From: Flammeovirgaceae bacterium
Lineage (GTDB): Bacteria > Bacteroidota > Bacteroidia > Cytophagales > Cyclobacteriaceae
Direction: 5' to 3'
Assembly: GCA_027487845.1 (NCBI GenBank)
Contig: JAIYCV010000014.1
Coordinates: 1 to 64,000 of the forward strand
Length of the DNA stretch: 64,000 nt
The notes under the pieces were generated by a model. That model made no database searches and had not been told where the DNA came from. It saw only the letters and a list, made by a program, of their open reading frames with translations. Position numbers and translations under genes: made by a program. This document shows positions 14,777 to 26,100 of the stretch, one piece after another (the stretch's first letter is position 1; the number at the start of each line of letters is the position of its first letter).

Positions 14777-15678
14777 GGTGGTAAAGGTTCGTTTTTTACT
14801 TTTTCGACTTTGGTTTGGTATTGGGCATTAAACGAGTTTTGCTTACCGCAAACCTCAGTAGCTTTGCAATAAAAGTCAACGTGGTTTTCCACGGTATCCA
14901 CCCCCGTATTTTCCACGGTATGGTTACCCGTGGAAAACCACGGTATGGTACCCGTGGAAAATACGGGTATCAATTGTCAGATTTTTTTTGTATGAATCCC
15001 CGTTCACTATCAAGGCACTCGCTCGTCACTATAAGGTACGAGGCCGTCTTTGTGAATATGATCCATTAGTATTCTCTTCCGGATAGGCTGCCAATGACTC
15101 AAGACTGGATCTCTGGGTCATGTCTGGATCATGTGGCAGAGATGTATGGCTACTGGCAACTTGGCAGGTGATGGGATGTAAGGAAAAAAAGGTAAAAAAA
15201 TTTGCCCGCAGATAGGTTGCGTGCTGTAGCTCTATTTTTGAGATCTTCGGGGTGAGCAAAATAATTAACCTTTTAAACACGTATTATTATGACGAGAAAA
15301 TTCAGCTTCTATTCAAAGGATGTGGCTGGACCGCCATCTGCTTAGTTACCAGAGCTTATCTCTTTTCACTTCTCTTGGTCTTTTTTGTTTTGGTACAAAA
15401 AAGAACGAAAAAAGAGAAAGCTCGTATTCAACGCTCCCCCGCTTTTTGGTAAGGCCAGCGCGCTAATTGCTTCGAATTAAGCAACGACTAAGCAAAGTGG
15501 AAAGAGATCGCTTCGTGCCTCGCGATAACGATCAACCAATAGCAAATGGATGCCAGGGCGTTGTGTTTCAGTCCCTGAACATCGAGTTATCTTAACAAAT
15601 CCTTAATTCCAATTTTCGTTGCGAGGGGTTTTCTGTGGCCAACTTGCAGTTTCATAAGAGTAAACTAAAATCAACGAC
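14777..15678. other. Long intergenic region, no gene recognised
   Basis: About 900 bases. It contains the four-part palindrome at 14881-14967, an imperfect T-rich/A-rich hairpin around 15375-15416, and a small REP-like hairpin at 15506-15525 (ATCGC...GCGAT). A frame at 15252-15452 runs through the T-rich hairpin and is not convincing. The promoter of the following secretion operon must lie in the last part, but no good TAnnTTTG match was found. Confidence 0.5.
14881..14967. repeat. Four-part interleaved palindrome (A-B-A'-B')
   Basis: A is GTGGTTTTCCACGG (14881-14894), B is CCCGTATTTTCCACGG (14903-14918), A' at 14928-14941 is the exact reverse complement of A, and B' at 14952-14967 that of B. 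Because A and B share TTTTCCACGGTAT, B can also pair with A' and A with B'. The region can thus form nested hairpins or a pseudoknot in RNA. Confidence 0.75.
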
Positions 15679-18600
15679 ATGGGAAGAATTTTACACGTAG
15701 TTTTATTAATTGGCTTTTTTTCAATCAGTTATTATTCGGTTAAGGCACAAGTAAGTCTCACAACCAGCGTAACTACCTATTCCCAAGACTTTGATGCTTT
15801 GGCATTGAGTGGAACGGGAAACGCTTGGGGTAACAACAGTACATTGTCAGGTTGGTTTTTATTCAGACAACCTGTCCCTGGCACTGCCATTACAGCTTAC
15901 AATGCTGATAATGGTGGATCTAATGCTGGTAGCTTCAATAGTTACGGAACTGCAAGTACCAATGAACGGGCATTGGGTGCAGCAGCTTCAGGAGGCGCCT
16001 ATTTCGGCTCACCTGCTTCTGGAAATATTGCGGGGTGGATAGCAGCAGCTTTTACAAACAATACTGGTTCAACGCTTAGTTCGGCTAATATTACTTTTGA
16101 CGGAGAGCAATGGCGAAATGGTGGAAATGCAACAGCCCAAACCATGGTATTAGAATATGGATTCGGCACAAACTTTATAGATGTAACTACTTGGACAGCT
16201 CCTGGAGGAAATTTTGACTGGACTTCTCCTGTCGCAACGACTACAGCTGCTCCTGTAGATGGCAATGTTGCGGGAAGAGTCGCCAGCAAAGGCGGTTCTC
16301 TCACAGGCATCAGCTGGGCAAATGGCACAAATTTGTGGATAAGGTGGGCGGAGAGAAATGACACAGGCAACGACCACGGCTTGGCTATTGATAACTTCTC
16401 TATTTCGATCAGTGTCGGCCCTGATGCTACACCCCCCACCTTCACCTCCACTTACCCTAAAACATCCAACCTTTCCTCCTCCGGTTTCGACCTCATCACC
16501 AACCTAAACGAACCTGGCAAAACATACTTTGTAGTGTTGCCCAACAATGCCATCGCCCCTACCTCCACGCAAGTGAAAGAAGGGAAAGATGCCACGGGAA
16601 CATCGCTCGGTGCGGGATTGTTCGGAACCATCGATGTTGCGAATGCAACCACCGATTACGGCACCACTGTTGCTGGTTTGGCATCTGCCACTGACTATGA
16701 TGTGTATGTGGTGGCCGAAGACGTGGTGCCCAACGTGCAGGCATCGCCTGTGAAACTAGATGTGCTCACCAATACGGCCGGTGATGTTGCTCCACCAACT
16801 TTTACCGCCACTTACCCCATTGTCAATAACCTATCGGCTACTTTTTTCACTGTCCGTACCAATTTAGATGAACTGGGCAAAACCTATTTTGTGGTGTTGC
16901 CTGCTGGTGCTGCTGCACCTTCTTCTGCACAAGTAAAGGCAGGGCAAGATGGAAGCGGAACGCCCGTTGCAGGAAGCTTGACAGGAATCATCAATGTAAC
17001 TTCTGCCGCCACAGAGTTCACTTCGCAGGTAACTGGTCTTAGCCCCTCAACTGGTTATGATGTTTATATAGTAGCCGAAGACAACGTGCCCAATTTACAA
17101 ACCAATCCTACGAAAGTAAGTGTTACCACGGGCGCACTTTACTTGGAAGACTTCAATGTGTGCGATGGCACAGCCTCGTTCACGCAATTCAGCGTAACAG
17201 GCGCCCAAACATGGGGCTGCACCGATTTTGGCAGGGGGAGCACCAAAGGCATTCGCATGAATGGGTTTGCGGGGGGTGCTGTTGACAATCAAGATTGGTT
17301 GATATCGCCAGCGGTAACGTTGAGCACCAGCCCGAGCTTGAGTTTCTATTCTCAGTTTTCTTTTGCCGGCCCAGGGTTGCAACTGAAAATATCCACCAAC
17401 TACACGGGCAGCGGTGACCCTACCGCGGCCACTTGGATCGATTTGAATGGCAACTTTCCAACAGTAGCTGTTCCGTCTAGCAGTAGCTCGTTATCAGATT
17501 GGACGTTGAGCAATGTGGACTTGTCTGCTTACGCCTCGCGAAATGTATATGTGGCTTTTGTTTACACCTCAACCACCGGCACCAATACAGCCGCCCGCTG
17601 GACGCTGGATGAAATTGCCTTTAATAACGCCTTGGGGAGATATATGACTGTTTCAACCTCATCATTAAACTTTATAAATGCTGCAAGCGAGAATAAGTTT
17701 ATTTTAGAAGTTTCCAATTTGGTGAATGACATTACAGTAACTGCGCCACCTCATTTTTTAGTGTCTGGTTCTGATGGTAACAATTTTTCTAACTCAATCA
17801 TTCTTTCCAAAGATTTTGGTCATTCGGTGCATGTTCGCTTTAATCCACCAGCAGGTTCCTCAAATAGTTTTTCAGGATTAATTTCAATTGTCTCGAATGG
17901 TGTCAGTAACCGAAACGTTTTTGTTCAGGGAGCAGACAAATCACAATCGCTGGACATCACCACCTTTAACTTGGAATTTTTTGGTACCGATGTGAAAGAC
18001 TCGGGCGGCACAGAGTTTGGCCCCACCGATGATCCACTGCAGATCAGCAATGTGACCACAGTGATGCAAACCCTTGGAGCGGATATTTACGGTGTGCAAG
18101 AAGTAGCTGATGACAATGCGTTTAATACATTGGCATCAAACTTATCTGGCTACAATAAGATATTGGCCAATCGCTGGTCTCGTTCATTTGATGCGCCAGA
18201 TCCTAATTTCCCCCCTCAAAAAATTGGGTTCATCTATAATACCTCCACAGTTCAATTGGTTAGTTCTCGTGTCATGTTTGAGCAATTGTACGATGCTGTC
18301 CGTGCAGGTAATGCTTCTTTACTACCGGGGTATCCCACTTCTGGAGGTAGCACTCCTTCCAGTTTTTGGTCATCGGGCCGCTTGCCGTTTATGGCTACGT
18401 TTGATGTTACCGTTAACGGTGCCACCAAGCGAATTCGGGTGGTAAACGTCCACGCCAAGTCTGGTTCTGCCGCAGATGATTATGATAGAAGAAAGTACGA
18501 TGTGAAAGTGCTTTATGACTCGTTGTTGGCCAATTACGCGAACGACAATATCATTTTTCTGGGCGATCTGAACGATGACGTGGATACTTCTATCCGCAGC

Positions 18601-20073
18601 GGATTCGAATCTACCTACAAACCTTTTGTTGACAACACCACTGGCTTTAATGCCCTTACGCTTGCTCTTAGTCAGGCGGGTGGTTTCAGTTTTCCTAGCT
18701 CAAGCAGCTTTATAGATCACATCATTACCTCCAACGAGCTTGCAACCGCCTATGTGAGCAACTCTACCGTGGTGGACGACCCTAGAAGCTACATCTCCAA
18801 CTATACCAACAACACGTCCGACCATCTGCCCGTTTCGGCTAGGTTCTTGTTGCCAAAAACCGATCAGTCAATAACGTTTGCCGCCCTGCCAGCCAAGACC
18901 TTTGGCGATGCGGCATTCGCCTTAACCGCCACTTCCTCATCAGGGCTTCCAGTGACTTATACCAGCAGCAATACGGCCGTGGCTACCATTTCTGGGAATA
19001 CCGTGACAATTGTTGGGGCCGGAACCACGTCAATTACAGCCAAACAAGCGGGTGACAACAGTTTTAACGCTGCAGCTGACACTACTCAAATATTAACAGT
19101 CAACAAAGCAAACCAAGCCATTACGTTTGCCGTGCTGCCAGCCAAGACCTTTGGCGATGCGGCATTCGCTTTAACCGCCACCTCTTCATCGGCCTTGCCC
19201 GTAACCTACACCAGCAGCAATACCGCAGTTGCCACTGTTTCGGGCAGTACCGTAACAATTGTTGGGGCCGGTACAACTTCAATTACAGCCAAACAAGCAG
19301 GTGATAGCAATTTTAACGCTGCCGCGGATGTTGCGCAGCCGCTAACAGTGAACAAAGCAAACCAGTTAATAACTTTTGCCCTCATTGCCGACAAAACTAT
19401 TGGAGATGCTGCTTTCAGCTTTACCGCAACGTCTAACTCCGGGTTGGCCGTTACGCTAACGCCCAACTCGAAAGTAACCATCAGTGGCACACAGATAACG
19501 ATAGTGAGCGCAGGTAAAGCAAGCGTTACCGCTTCTCAAGCGGGAAACACAAATTATAACGCGGCAACTTCCGTTGTAAGGGAATTTTGCATAAAACCAG
19601 CAAAACCGACCATTACCCTTTCAAATGCCAACACCGATGCACCCACGCTTACGTCAAGCGCTGCAACGGGCAATCAATGGTACTTGGGAACAAGCGCAAT
19701 TTCAGGAGCTACCAATGTCACCTATGTGGCACTGGCTGCGGGTAGCTATAAAGTACAGGTAAAAGTAGACGATTGCATAAGTGAGTTTTCTGCCGAACAA
19801 CTATTAATTGTGACAGGTGATGTTTCAGATAATTTGAATCCAAAAGTTGAGGTGTACCCTAACCCAACCACTCGTTGGCTCACAGTAAAACTCTCGGAAA
19901 AAATTGGTAAAAAGGCCATTACAGTTCTTGGATTGACGGGCAACGAATTAATAAACAAGGTAGTGTTTGAGAAGGAGACCACATTCGATTTAACCGACTT
20001 CCCGCAAGGAATTTATCTTTTAAAAGTGATAGATGGCAACTCAGTGCAATTAGTTCGTTTTATTAAGAATTAG
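15679..20073 (+). CDS. T9SS-secreted multidomain protein with endonuclease/exonuclease/phosphatase domain
   Basis: A 1464-residue cell-surface or released protein. Signal peptide at 1-24 (ending SVKAQ). Residues 25-245: jelly-roll-like N-terminal domain. Residues 250-365 and 370-485: two similar Fn3-like repeats (TYFVVLP in both). Residues 488-650: choice-of-anchor-J-like adhesin domain. Residues 757-1058: EEP nuclease fold with ITTFNLEFF, the metal-binding Glu in YGVQEV, NVHAKSG, LGDLNDD and the catalytic SDHLPVSARF. Then three tandem MBG-like repeats (AKTFGDAAFALTATSSS twice nearly identical) and a C-terminal Por sorting domain (YPNPTTRWLTVKL...PQGIYLLKV). Probably degrades extracellular DNA or a phosphodiester for nutrient release; the substrate is inference. 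Confidence 0.85.
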   Translation: MGRILHVVLLIGFFSISYYSVKAQVSLTTSVTTYSQDFDALALSGTGNAWGNNSTLSGWFLFRQPVPGTAITAYNADNGGSNAGSFNSYGTASTNERALGAAASGGAYFGSPASGNIAGWIAAAFTNNTGSTLSSANITFDGEQWRNGGNATAQTMVLEYGFGTNFIDVTTWTAPGGNFDWTSPVATTTAAPVDGNVAGRVASKGGSLTGISWANGTNLWIRWAERNDTGNDHGLAIDNFSISISVGPDATPPTFTSTYPKTSNLSSSGFDLITNLNEPGKTYFVVLPNNAIAPTSTQVKEGKDATGTSLGAGLFGTIDVANATTDYGTTVAGLASATDYDVYVVAEDVVPNVQASPVKLDVLTNTAGDVAPPTFTATYPIVNNLSATFFTVRTNLDELGKTYFVVLPAGAAAPSSAQVKAGQDGSGTPVAGSLTGIINVTSAATEFTSQVTGLSPSTGYDVYIVAEDNVPNLQTNPTKVSVTTGALYLEDFNVCDGTASFTQFSVTGAQTWGCTDFGRGSTKGIRMNGFAGGAVDNQDWLISPAVTLSTSPSLSFYSQFSFAGPGLQLKISTNYTGSGDPTAATWIDLNGNFPTVAVPSSSSSLSDWTLSNVDLSAYASRNVYVAFVYTSTTGTNTAARWTLDEIAFNNALGRYMTVSTSSLNFINAASENKFILEVSNLVNDITVTAPPHFLVSGSDGNNFSNSIILSKDFGHSVHVRFNPPAGSSNSFSGLISIVSNGVSNRNVFVQGADKSQSLDITTFNLEFFGTDVKDSGGTEFGPTDDPLQISNVTTVMQTLGADIYGVQEVADDNAFNTLASNLSGYNKILANRWSRSFDAPDPNFPPQKIGFIYNTSTVQLVSSRVMFEQLYDAVRAGNASLLPGYPTSGGSTPSSFWSSGRLPFMATFDVTVNGATKRIRVVNVHAKSGSAADDYDRRKYDVKVLYDSLLANYANDNIIFLGDLNDDVDTSIRSGFESTYKPFVDNTTGFNALTLALSQAGGFSFPSSSSFIDHIITSNELATAYVSNSTVVDDPRSYISNYTNNTSDHLPVSARFLLPKTDQSITFAALPAKTFGDAAFALTATSSSGLPVTYTSSNTAVATISGNTVTIVGAGTTSITAKQAGDNSFNAAADTTQILTVNKANQAITFAVLPAKTFGDAAFALTATSSSALPVTYTSSNTAVATVSGSTVTIVGAGTTSITAKQAGDSNFNAAADVAQPLTVNKANQLITFALIADKTIGDAAFSFTATSNSGLAVTLTPNSKVTISGTQITIVSAGKASVTASQAGNTNYNAATSVVREFCIKPAKPTITLSNANTDAPTLTSSAATGNQWYLGTSAISGATNVTYVALAAGSYKVQVKVDDCISEFSAEQLLIVTGDVSDNLNPKVEVYPNPTTRWLTVKLSEKIGKKAITVLGLTGNELINKVVFEKETTFDLTDFPQGIYLLKVIDGNSVQLVRFIKN

Positions 20074-20158
20074 TTAACAGGCCACATCTGTTTCGTAACA
20101 ATTCAGTAACAATAACCCCCTTTCTTTTTTCTTTTTTTGTATACTTAAAAAATCAACT

Positions 20159-23100
20159 ATGAGAAAACTATTACTAATGTTCCTCATCCTTGTTTCCGGG
20201 ATGAGTTTTGCGCAATTGGCACCAGGAAGTATTGCCATTGTTGGCTTCAATGCAGACGGGAACGATAACTTAGCTTTTGTGGCCCTAACAACCATTAATT
20301 CTGGCGAAGTCATTTATTTTGAGGATAACGAATGGAATGGAACAGCTTGGGTTGATACAAATGAAGGCGTGTTAAGTTGGACAGCAACTTCAACGGTCGT
20401 TGCGGGCACAGTAGTACTTATTGATAATATCGGATCTGGATCGATAGCAGCTAATACAGGCACTGCTGTAGATGCTACTGCTCTTAATTTACATGGTACA
20501 AATCGAGGTATTGGAGGTAGTGATGAAACTATTTATGCTTACCAAGGATCCTTCAACACCCCGACCTTTCTTACCGCCTTTGCTTCAGGTGGTTATAGCG
20601 CGGCTAATGGCGTTTTGACCGGAACAGGACTAACCGAAGGAACAACTGCAGTCAATTTTGTTTCTACTGATGATGACGTTGATATTGCAGCATACAATGG
20701 GTCAAGAAGCAATCAAACTTCCTTCTCTGCTTATTCTACTCAAATAAATACACCTTCAAATTGGATTACGCAAGATGCAAGTGGTGATCAAAGTATCGAT
20801 GCCACGGCCCCTGATGTACCTTTTAGTACAAACTTGTTTACGCTAGTTATGACTGACACTACTCCACCGACTGTAACAAACGTTGGATTAGTCAGCAATA
20901 CTTCTATTGAAGTTATTTTTAGTGAGTCAGTAACTACAGCAACAGCGGAGAATTTATCCAACTATACTATAAATGCTTTTGCTTCAATAACTTCTGCTGT
21001 TTACGACAACGCTTCCAAGAAAGTTACTTTAATTACATCTGCTCTTAATGATGGAATAGGATATACAATTACTGTTAGTGGTGTAAAAGATGTTTCTTCC
21101 AGCGAAAATATTATGGCGACTACATTTACTAGCACACCATTAATTTTCAATAATACGACTCCAAGTCTCATCATCACAGAAATCATGTACAACGCATTGA
21201 ACATACCTGAGGCCGATGCGTTGGAGTTTATTGAAATTTATAACAACAGTGCCAACGTAGTAAAGGCGGGGGGCTTGAAAATTAAAGATGGCAATAACTT
21301 TGATTTTACCTTGCCAGAAACGGATATTCCGGCCAACGGGTTTCTGTTGCTCGCTGTCGATAAGGCAGGTGCAGAAGCTTTTTATACGGGCAAAACGTTT
21401 TTAGACATACCAGGCGCAGGAAATGTGTTAGGTAACGGAGGTGAGTTGATCACATTAAGAAATAGCTTAAACGCACTCATTGACGAAGTTAATTACGATG
21501 ATGCTACGCCTTGGCCGCTTGATGCTGACGAGAAAGGGTTTTCATTGGAGCTTTTAGACCTTTCATTGGATAACAATTTAGGGCAGAATTGGGGTACTCC
21601 GAAAACACTAGTAAAACCATTGAATGGCGTGAATATCTATGCCACTCCTGGCTCGTTTACCACTAGCCCTGCTCCTGTAACTTTTGCAACAGAAAGAACC
21701 ATCGCCAACGAAAATTCGGGCAGCCTATCAATACCAGTAAACATTGCTTTTGCAGGAACGAATGCCGTTTCAACTCAAGTTACCATTGTAGATGGAAATG
21801 CGGTTGCTGGAGTGGATTATGCGTTCACTAACCAAACAATAACTTTTTCCGCAAATACCACTGCTGCGCAAAATGTGGCGATCACTATCTTAGATGATGC
21901 CGACCCAAATAGAGACAAGTATCTTGTTCTTCAATTAGGAACGGTTACTAACGGGTCGCTTGGCTCGATAAGATTGCATACCATATTTATCAAGGACAAT
22001 GATCGTACGCCTATTAATCCTAGCAACGCACTTAATCTCACCTACGCTGGTAATTACAAAGTGCCTGAAGCTGGGAGTTCAGCTGAGATTTCTGCTTATG
22101 ACCCAACCTCTAAAAGATTGTTCGTAGTGAATTCATTAAAGAATAAGATGGAGATTTTGGATTTAACTACTCCTTCTGCGATTACGAGAGTTTCTACTAT
22201 CGATATGGCACCTTTTGGTGCAGGCGTGAATAGCATAGCCACTAAAAATGGCATTGTAGCTGTAGCAATAGAAAATGTTGGAACAGCGAATGGTGCAATC
22301 GCGTTTTTCGATATTAATGGAGCACACCTTAAATCGGTAGAAGCAGGTAATTTACCTGATATGGTTACATTCACACCAGATGGTAAATCGGTGTTAACTG
22401 CAAATGAAGCGCAGCCAATTTTTTATACGCCTACGTTAAGCGATCCTGAAGGCTCTATAACCTTGGTTGATCTTTCATCAGTCACGGCTCCTGTCGATGT
22501 TGCCAATATTACCCAAGCGAATGTCACACAAATCAATTTCAATGCTTTTGACAGTCAGATGGCAAGTTTAAAGAGTCAGGGTGTAAGAATTTTTGGTCCA
22601 GGCTCAACGGTTTCTCAGGATTTGGAACCAGAATATATTGCCGTCTCGGCTGATTCAAAAAAGGCGTATGTTACCCTTCAAGAGAACAATGCGATGGCAA
22701 TTGTAGATTTGGTTGCTAAACAAGTTACAAGCGTATTGCCTTTAGGATACAAAGACCACAACCTTCCGGAAAACGCGTTTGATGCTTCAGACGTTTCAGG
22801 TGATGTTTTTTTGATAAACTGGAAAGTAAAGGGAATGTACATGCCTGATGCCATTGCTTACTTTGAAGTGGCTGGAACGCCTTACGTAATTACCGCCAAT
22901 GAAGGTGACGCGCGAGAATATACTGGAATTACCGATGAGGTTACCGTAGGTTCACTCAACCTGGATGCTACCGCCTTCCCTAATGCCGGTGCTTTGAAAC
23001 TTAACTCTGCCTTGGGTAGATTAGCAGTAACCAATAAATTGGGTGACACCGATGGAGATGGTGATTTTGATGAATTATATGCCTTTGGCGCACGTTCCTT

Positions 23101-26100
23101 TACCATCTGGAATGCCTCCACCGGAGCTAGAGTATTCGATAGCGGGGCTCAGTTTGAGCGCATTACGTCAGAAGATCCTACTTGGGCACCTTTCTTCAAC
23201 GCTAATAATAGTATAGGGAATCCCGGCAAGAAAAACCGTAGCGATAACAAAGGGCCAGAACCTGAAGGAGTTGCGGTTGCCACTATTGGGAGCAAACAGT
23301 ACGCATTCGTTGCATTAGAGCGCATTGGTGGCGTTATGACTTATGATGTTACAAATCCAGCAAACCCTATTTTTGTTGGCTATGATAATAATCGTTCAAA
23401 CCCAACGGTAGCTACGGACGATTTTGGATCAGAAGGCATTATTTATATTTCTGCTGCGGATAGTCCAACAGGAAATCCACTTGTACTATTATCGAATGAA
23501 GTGAGCGGAACGGTGTCAGTATATTCAGTTGCTGTAAACCCTACTGTTGCACTTTCTGCAAGCGCAACTAATGGCAGCGAAGCATTGGGTAGTGTGATAA
23601 CGCTTACGGCCACGGCAGCAGCAGCCCTAACCACTAGTCAAACGCTGAATATCGAAGTGAAAGGCACTGGTGTTACCACTTCAGATTACACGCTAAGTAA
23701 TGCTACTATTACCATCGCTGCGGGCGCTACCACGGGAACAGCCACTATAACAATGGCTAATGATACGGAACTAGAAGGTTCAGAAGTGGCGAATGTATCT
23801 ATCAAATCGTCTTCGCCTGATATCAGCATTAATATTCCAAGACTAGATATTTTTATATTCGATAATGATTTCCCTGCCGCTCCTGCTGCCAGCACAACAG
23901 ATATTAAATTGACTTTTGTATCAAGTTTCTTAAACGTAGGCGCAAATCCAGGAAACTCCGCTGAGATTTCAGCATATGACCCAATGAGTAAGCGGTTATA
24001 TATCGCCAATTCGTTAGGTAAGAAGCTTAACATCGTTGATTTTAGTAATCCTGCTGCAATGACCAGCGTGGCCAGCATTGATGTTGCTACTTATGGAGGT
24101 ATCAATAGTGTCGCTGTAAGAAATGGACTAGTGGCCGTGGCCATAGAAGCAGCCAACCTAACAGACAACGGAAGCGTAGTTTTCTTTGATAAAGATGGTG
24201 TTTTCTTAAAGCAAGTAACGGTGGGTGCAATGCCCGATATGATTACGTTTAGCCCGAATGGAAATTTAGTGTTGACACCAAATGAAGGTGAACCGAATGA
24301 TGCGTATACCATTGATCCCGAAGGTACAGTAAGTATTATTGATATTTCGGGAGGAATTGCTACACTGGCTCAATCAAATGTTACTACCGTTAACTTCAAC
24401 TCTTTTGATTCTCAACTAGCCAGTTTAAGGAGTCAAGGCTTGCGTGTGTATGGCCCTAACAATCCTACTTTGTCGAAGGACGTAGAGCCGGAATACATCA
24501 CCTTTTCTGCCGATGGAACTATTGCGTACGTTACTTTACAGGAAGCAAATGCGATTGCCGAACTCAATATCACTACAAAAACGTTTACTGCTATTAGGCC
24601 ATTGGGCTTGAAGGATCACAACTTAATTAAAAATGGTTTGGATGCCTCCGACAATGGAATTTCATTCCCTGCCATAACAAACCTGCCCATTAAGGGAATG
24701 TACCAGCCTGACGCTATTGCGAGCTATACGGTAAACAATGAAACCTACTTGATAACAGCCAATGAAGGTGACTCAAGAGTTTATCCACGCGCTGGATCTA
24801 GCGTAGGAGCTGAAGGAAGTATATATAATGAAGAGGTTCGGGTAGGCTCAACTGCTTATGTGTTAGATCCCGCAAAATTTCCCAACGCATCGCTGTTGAA
24901 AAATAATGCGATTTTAGGACGCCTGCAACTCACCAACAAAACAGGTGACACAGATGGCGATGGTGACTTTGACGAAATCCATGCGTTGGGAGCTCGCTCT
25001 TTTTCGATATGGAAATCAACGGCCACGGGCCTAACACAAATATTTGATAGTGGCGACCAGTTTGAACGGATCACCTTGGCCGATGCTACCTATGGAAGTA
25101 TGTTCAATGCAAGCCATGATAACAATACGGCCAAGAATAGGAGTGATAATAAGGGGCCTGAGCCTGAGGGTGTTTCCATAGCAACAATCAATGGAAAGAC
25201 GTATGCGTTTATAGCACTTGAACGAATTGGAGGTGTAATGATGTATAATGTTACTGATCCTGCCAACCCAATTTTTGTTCAGTGGGCAAATAGCAGAAGT
25301 ACAACCGCTGTGGCGGGCGACCGTGGTTCAGAAGGCATTTTCTATATCTCGGCTAAAGACAGCCCAACAGGGGTTCCTTTGGTAGTGCTTTCAAACGAAG
25401 TAAGTAGCACCATTTCGGTTTACTCCGTAGGTAATCAAGCGACTGCTCCTAGTGCATTAACAGCAGTTAATAGTAATACCACAATTAGCACTACACTTAC
25501 TTGGACGGACAATTCATCTTCCGAAACGGCTTTTGATATTCAACGCTCAACAAACGAAACAACTGGATTTGTTGCAATAGGTTCAGTATTGCCAAATGTG
25601 GTTACCTATACAGACAATACGGTAGTTCCCGGCACTATATATTACTACAGAGTGAGAGCTGAAGATGATTTTGGGTATTCAACTAGTAACACTGTTTCGA
25701 TAACAACCAAACAAAATCAAACTATCACATTTACAACTCCTGCCGATAAAACGGTGGGCGATGCAGCCTTTGCACTAACAGCTACCGCTAGCTCCAGTTT
25801 GGCAGTTTCATTTTCAAGCACTTCTGATAAAATTACGATAAGTGGCAGCCAAGCTACCTTGGTGAACGCGGGAAGAGTTACTGTAACGGCAGCGCAGGCT
25901 GGCAATGCATCATTCTTACCTGCAACTGCCCTAGAGCGTGATTTCTGCATAAAGCCAGCTAAGCCATCGGTTACGCTTTCGAATACAAATTCCGAAACCG
26001 TAACGCTTACTTCGAGTGCAGCAACTGGAAATCAGTGGTTTTTGGGTGCAAATGCAATTGCTGGGGCAACCAACTCTACGTTTTCGGTAACTGCTCCAGG

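Noticed and set aside
14731-14973. Minus-strand frame of 80 codons
   Set aside because: It is created by the interleaved palindrome, as shown by its repeated FSTGN and ENTG pieces.
15252-15452. Frame of 66 codons before the secretion operon
   Set aside because: It runs through a T-rich/A-rich hairpin and has a low-complexity C-terminus with no family; such frames are typical of repeat DNA.
15506-15525. Small hairpin as a terminator or RNA gene
   Set aside because: Short 5-bp arms without a T tract; similar REP-like junk hairpins are common.
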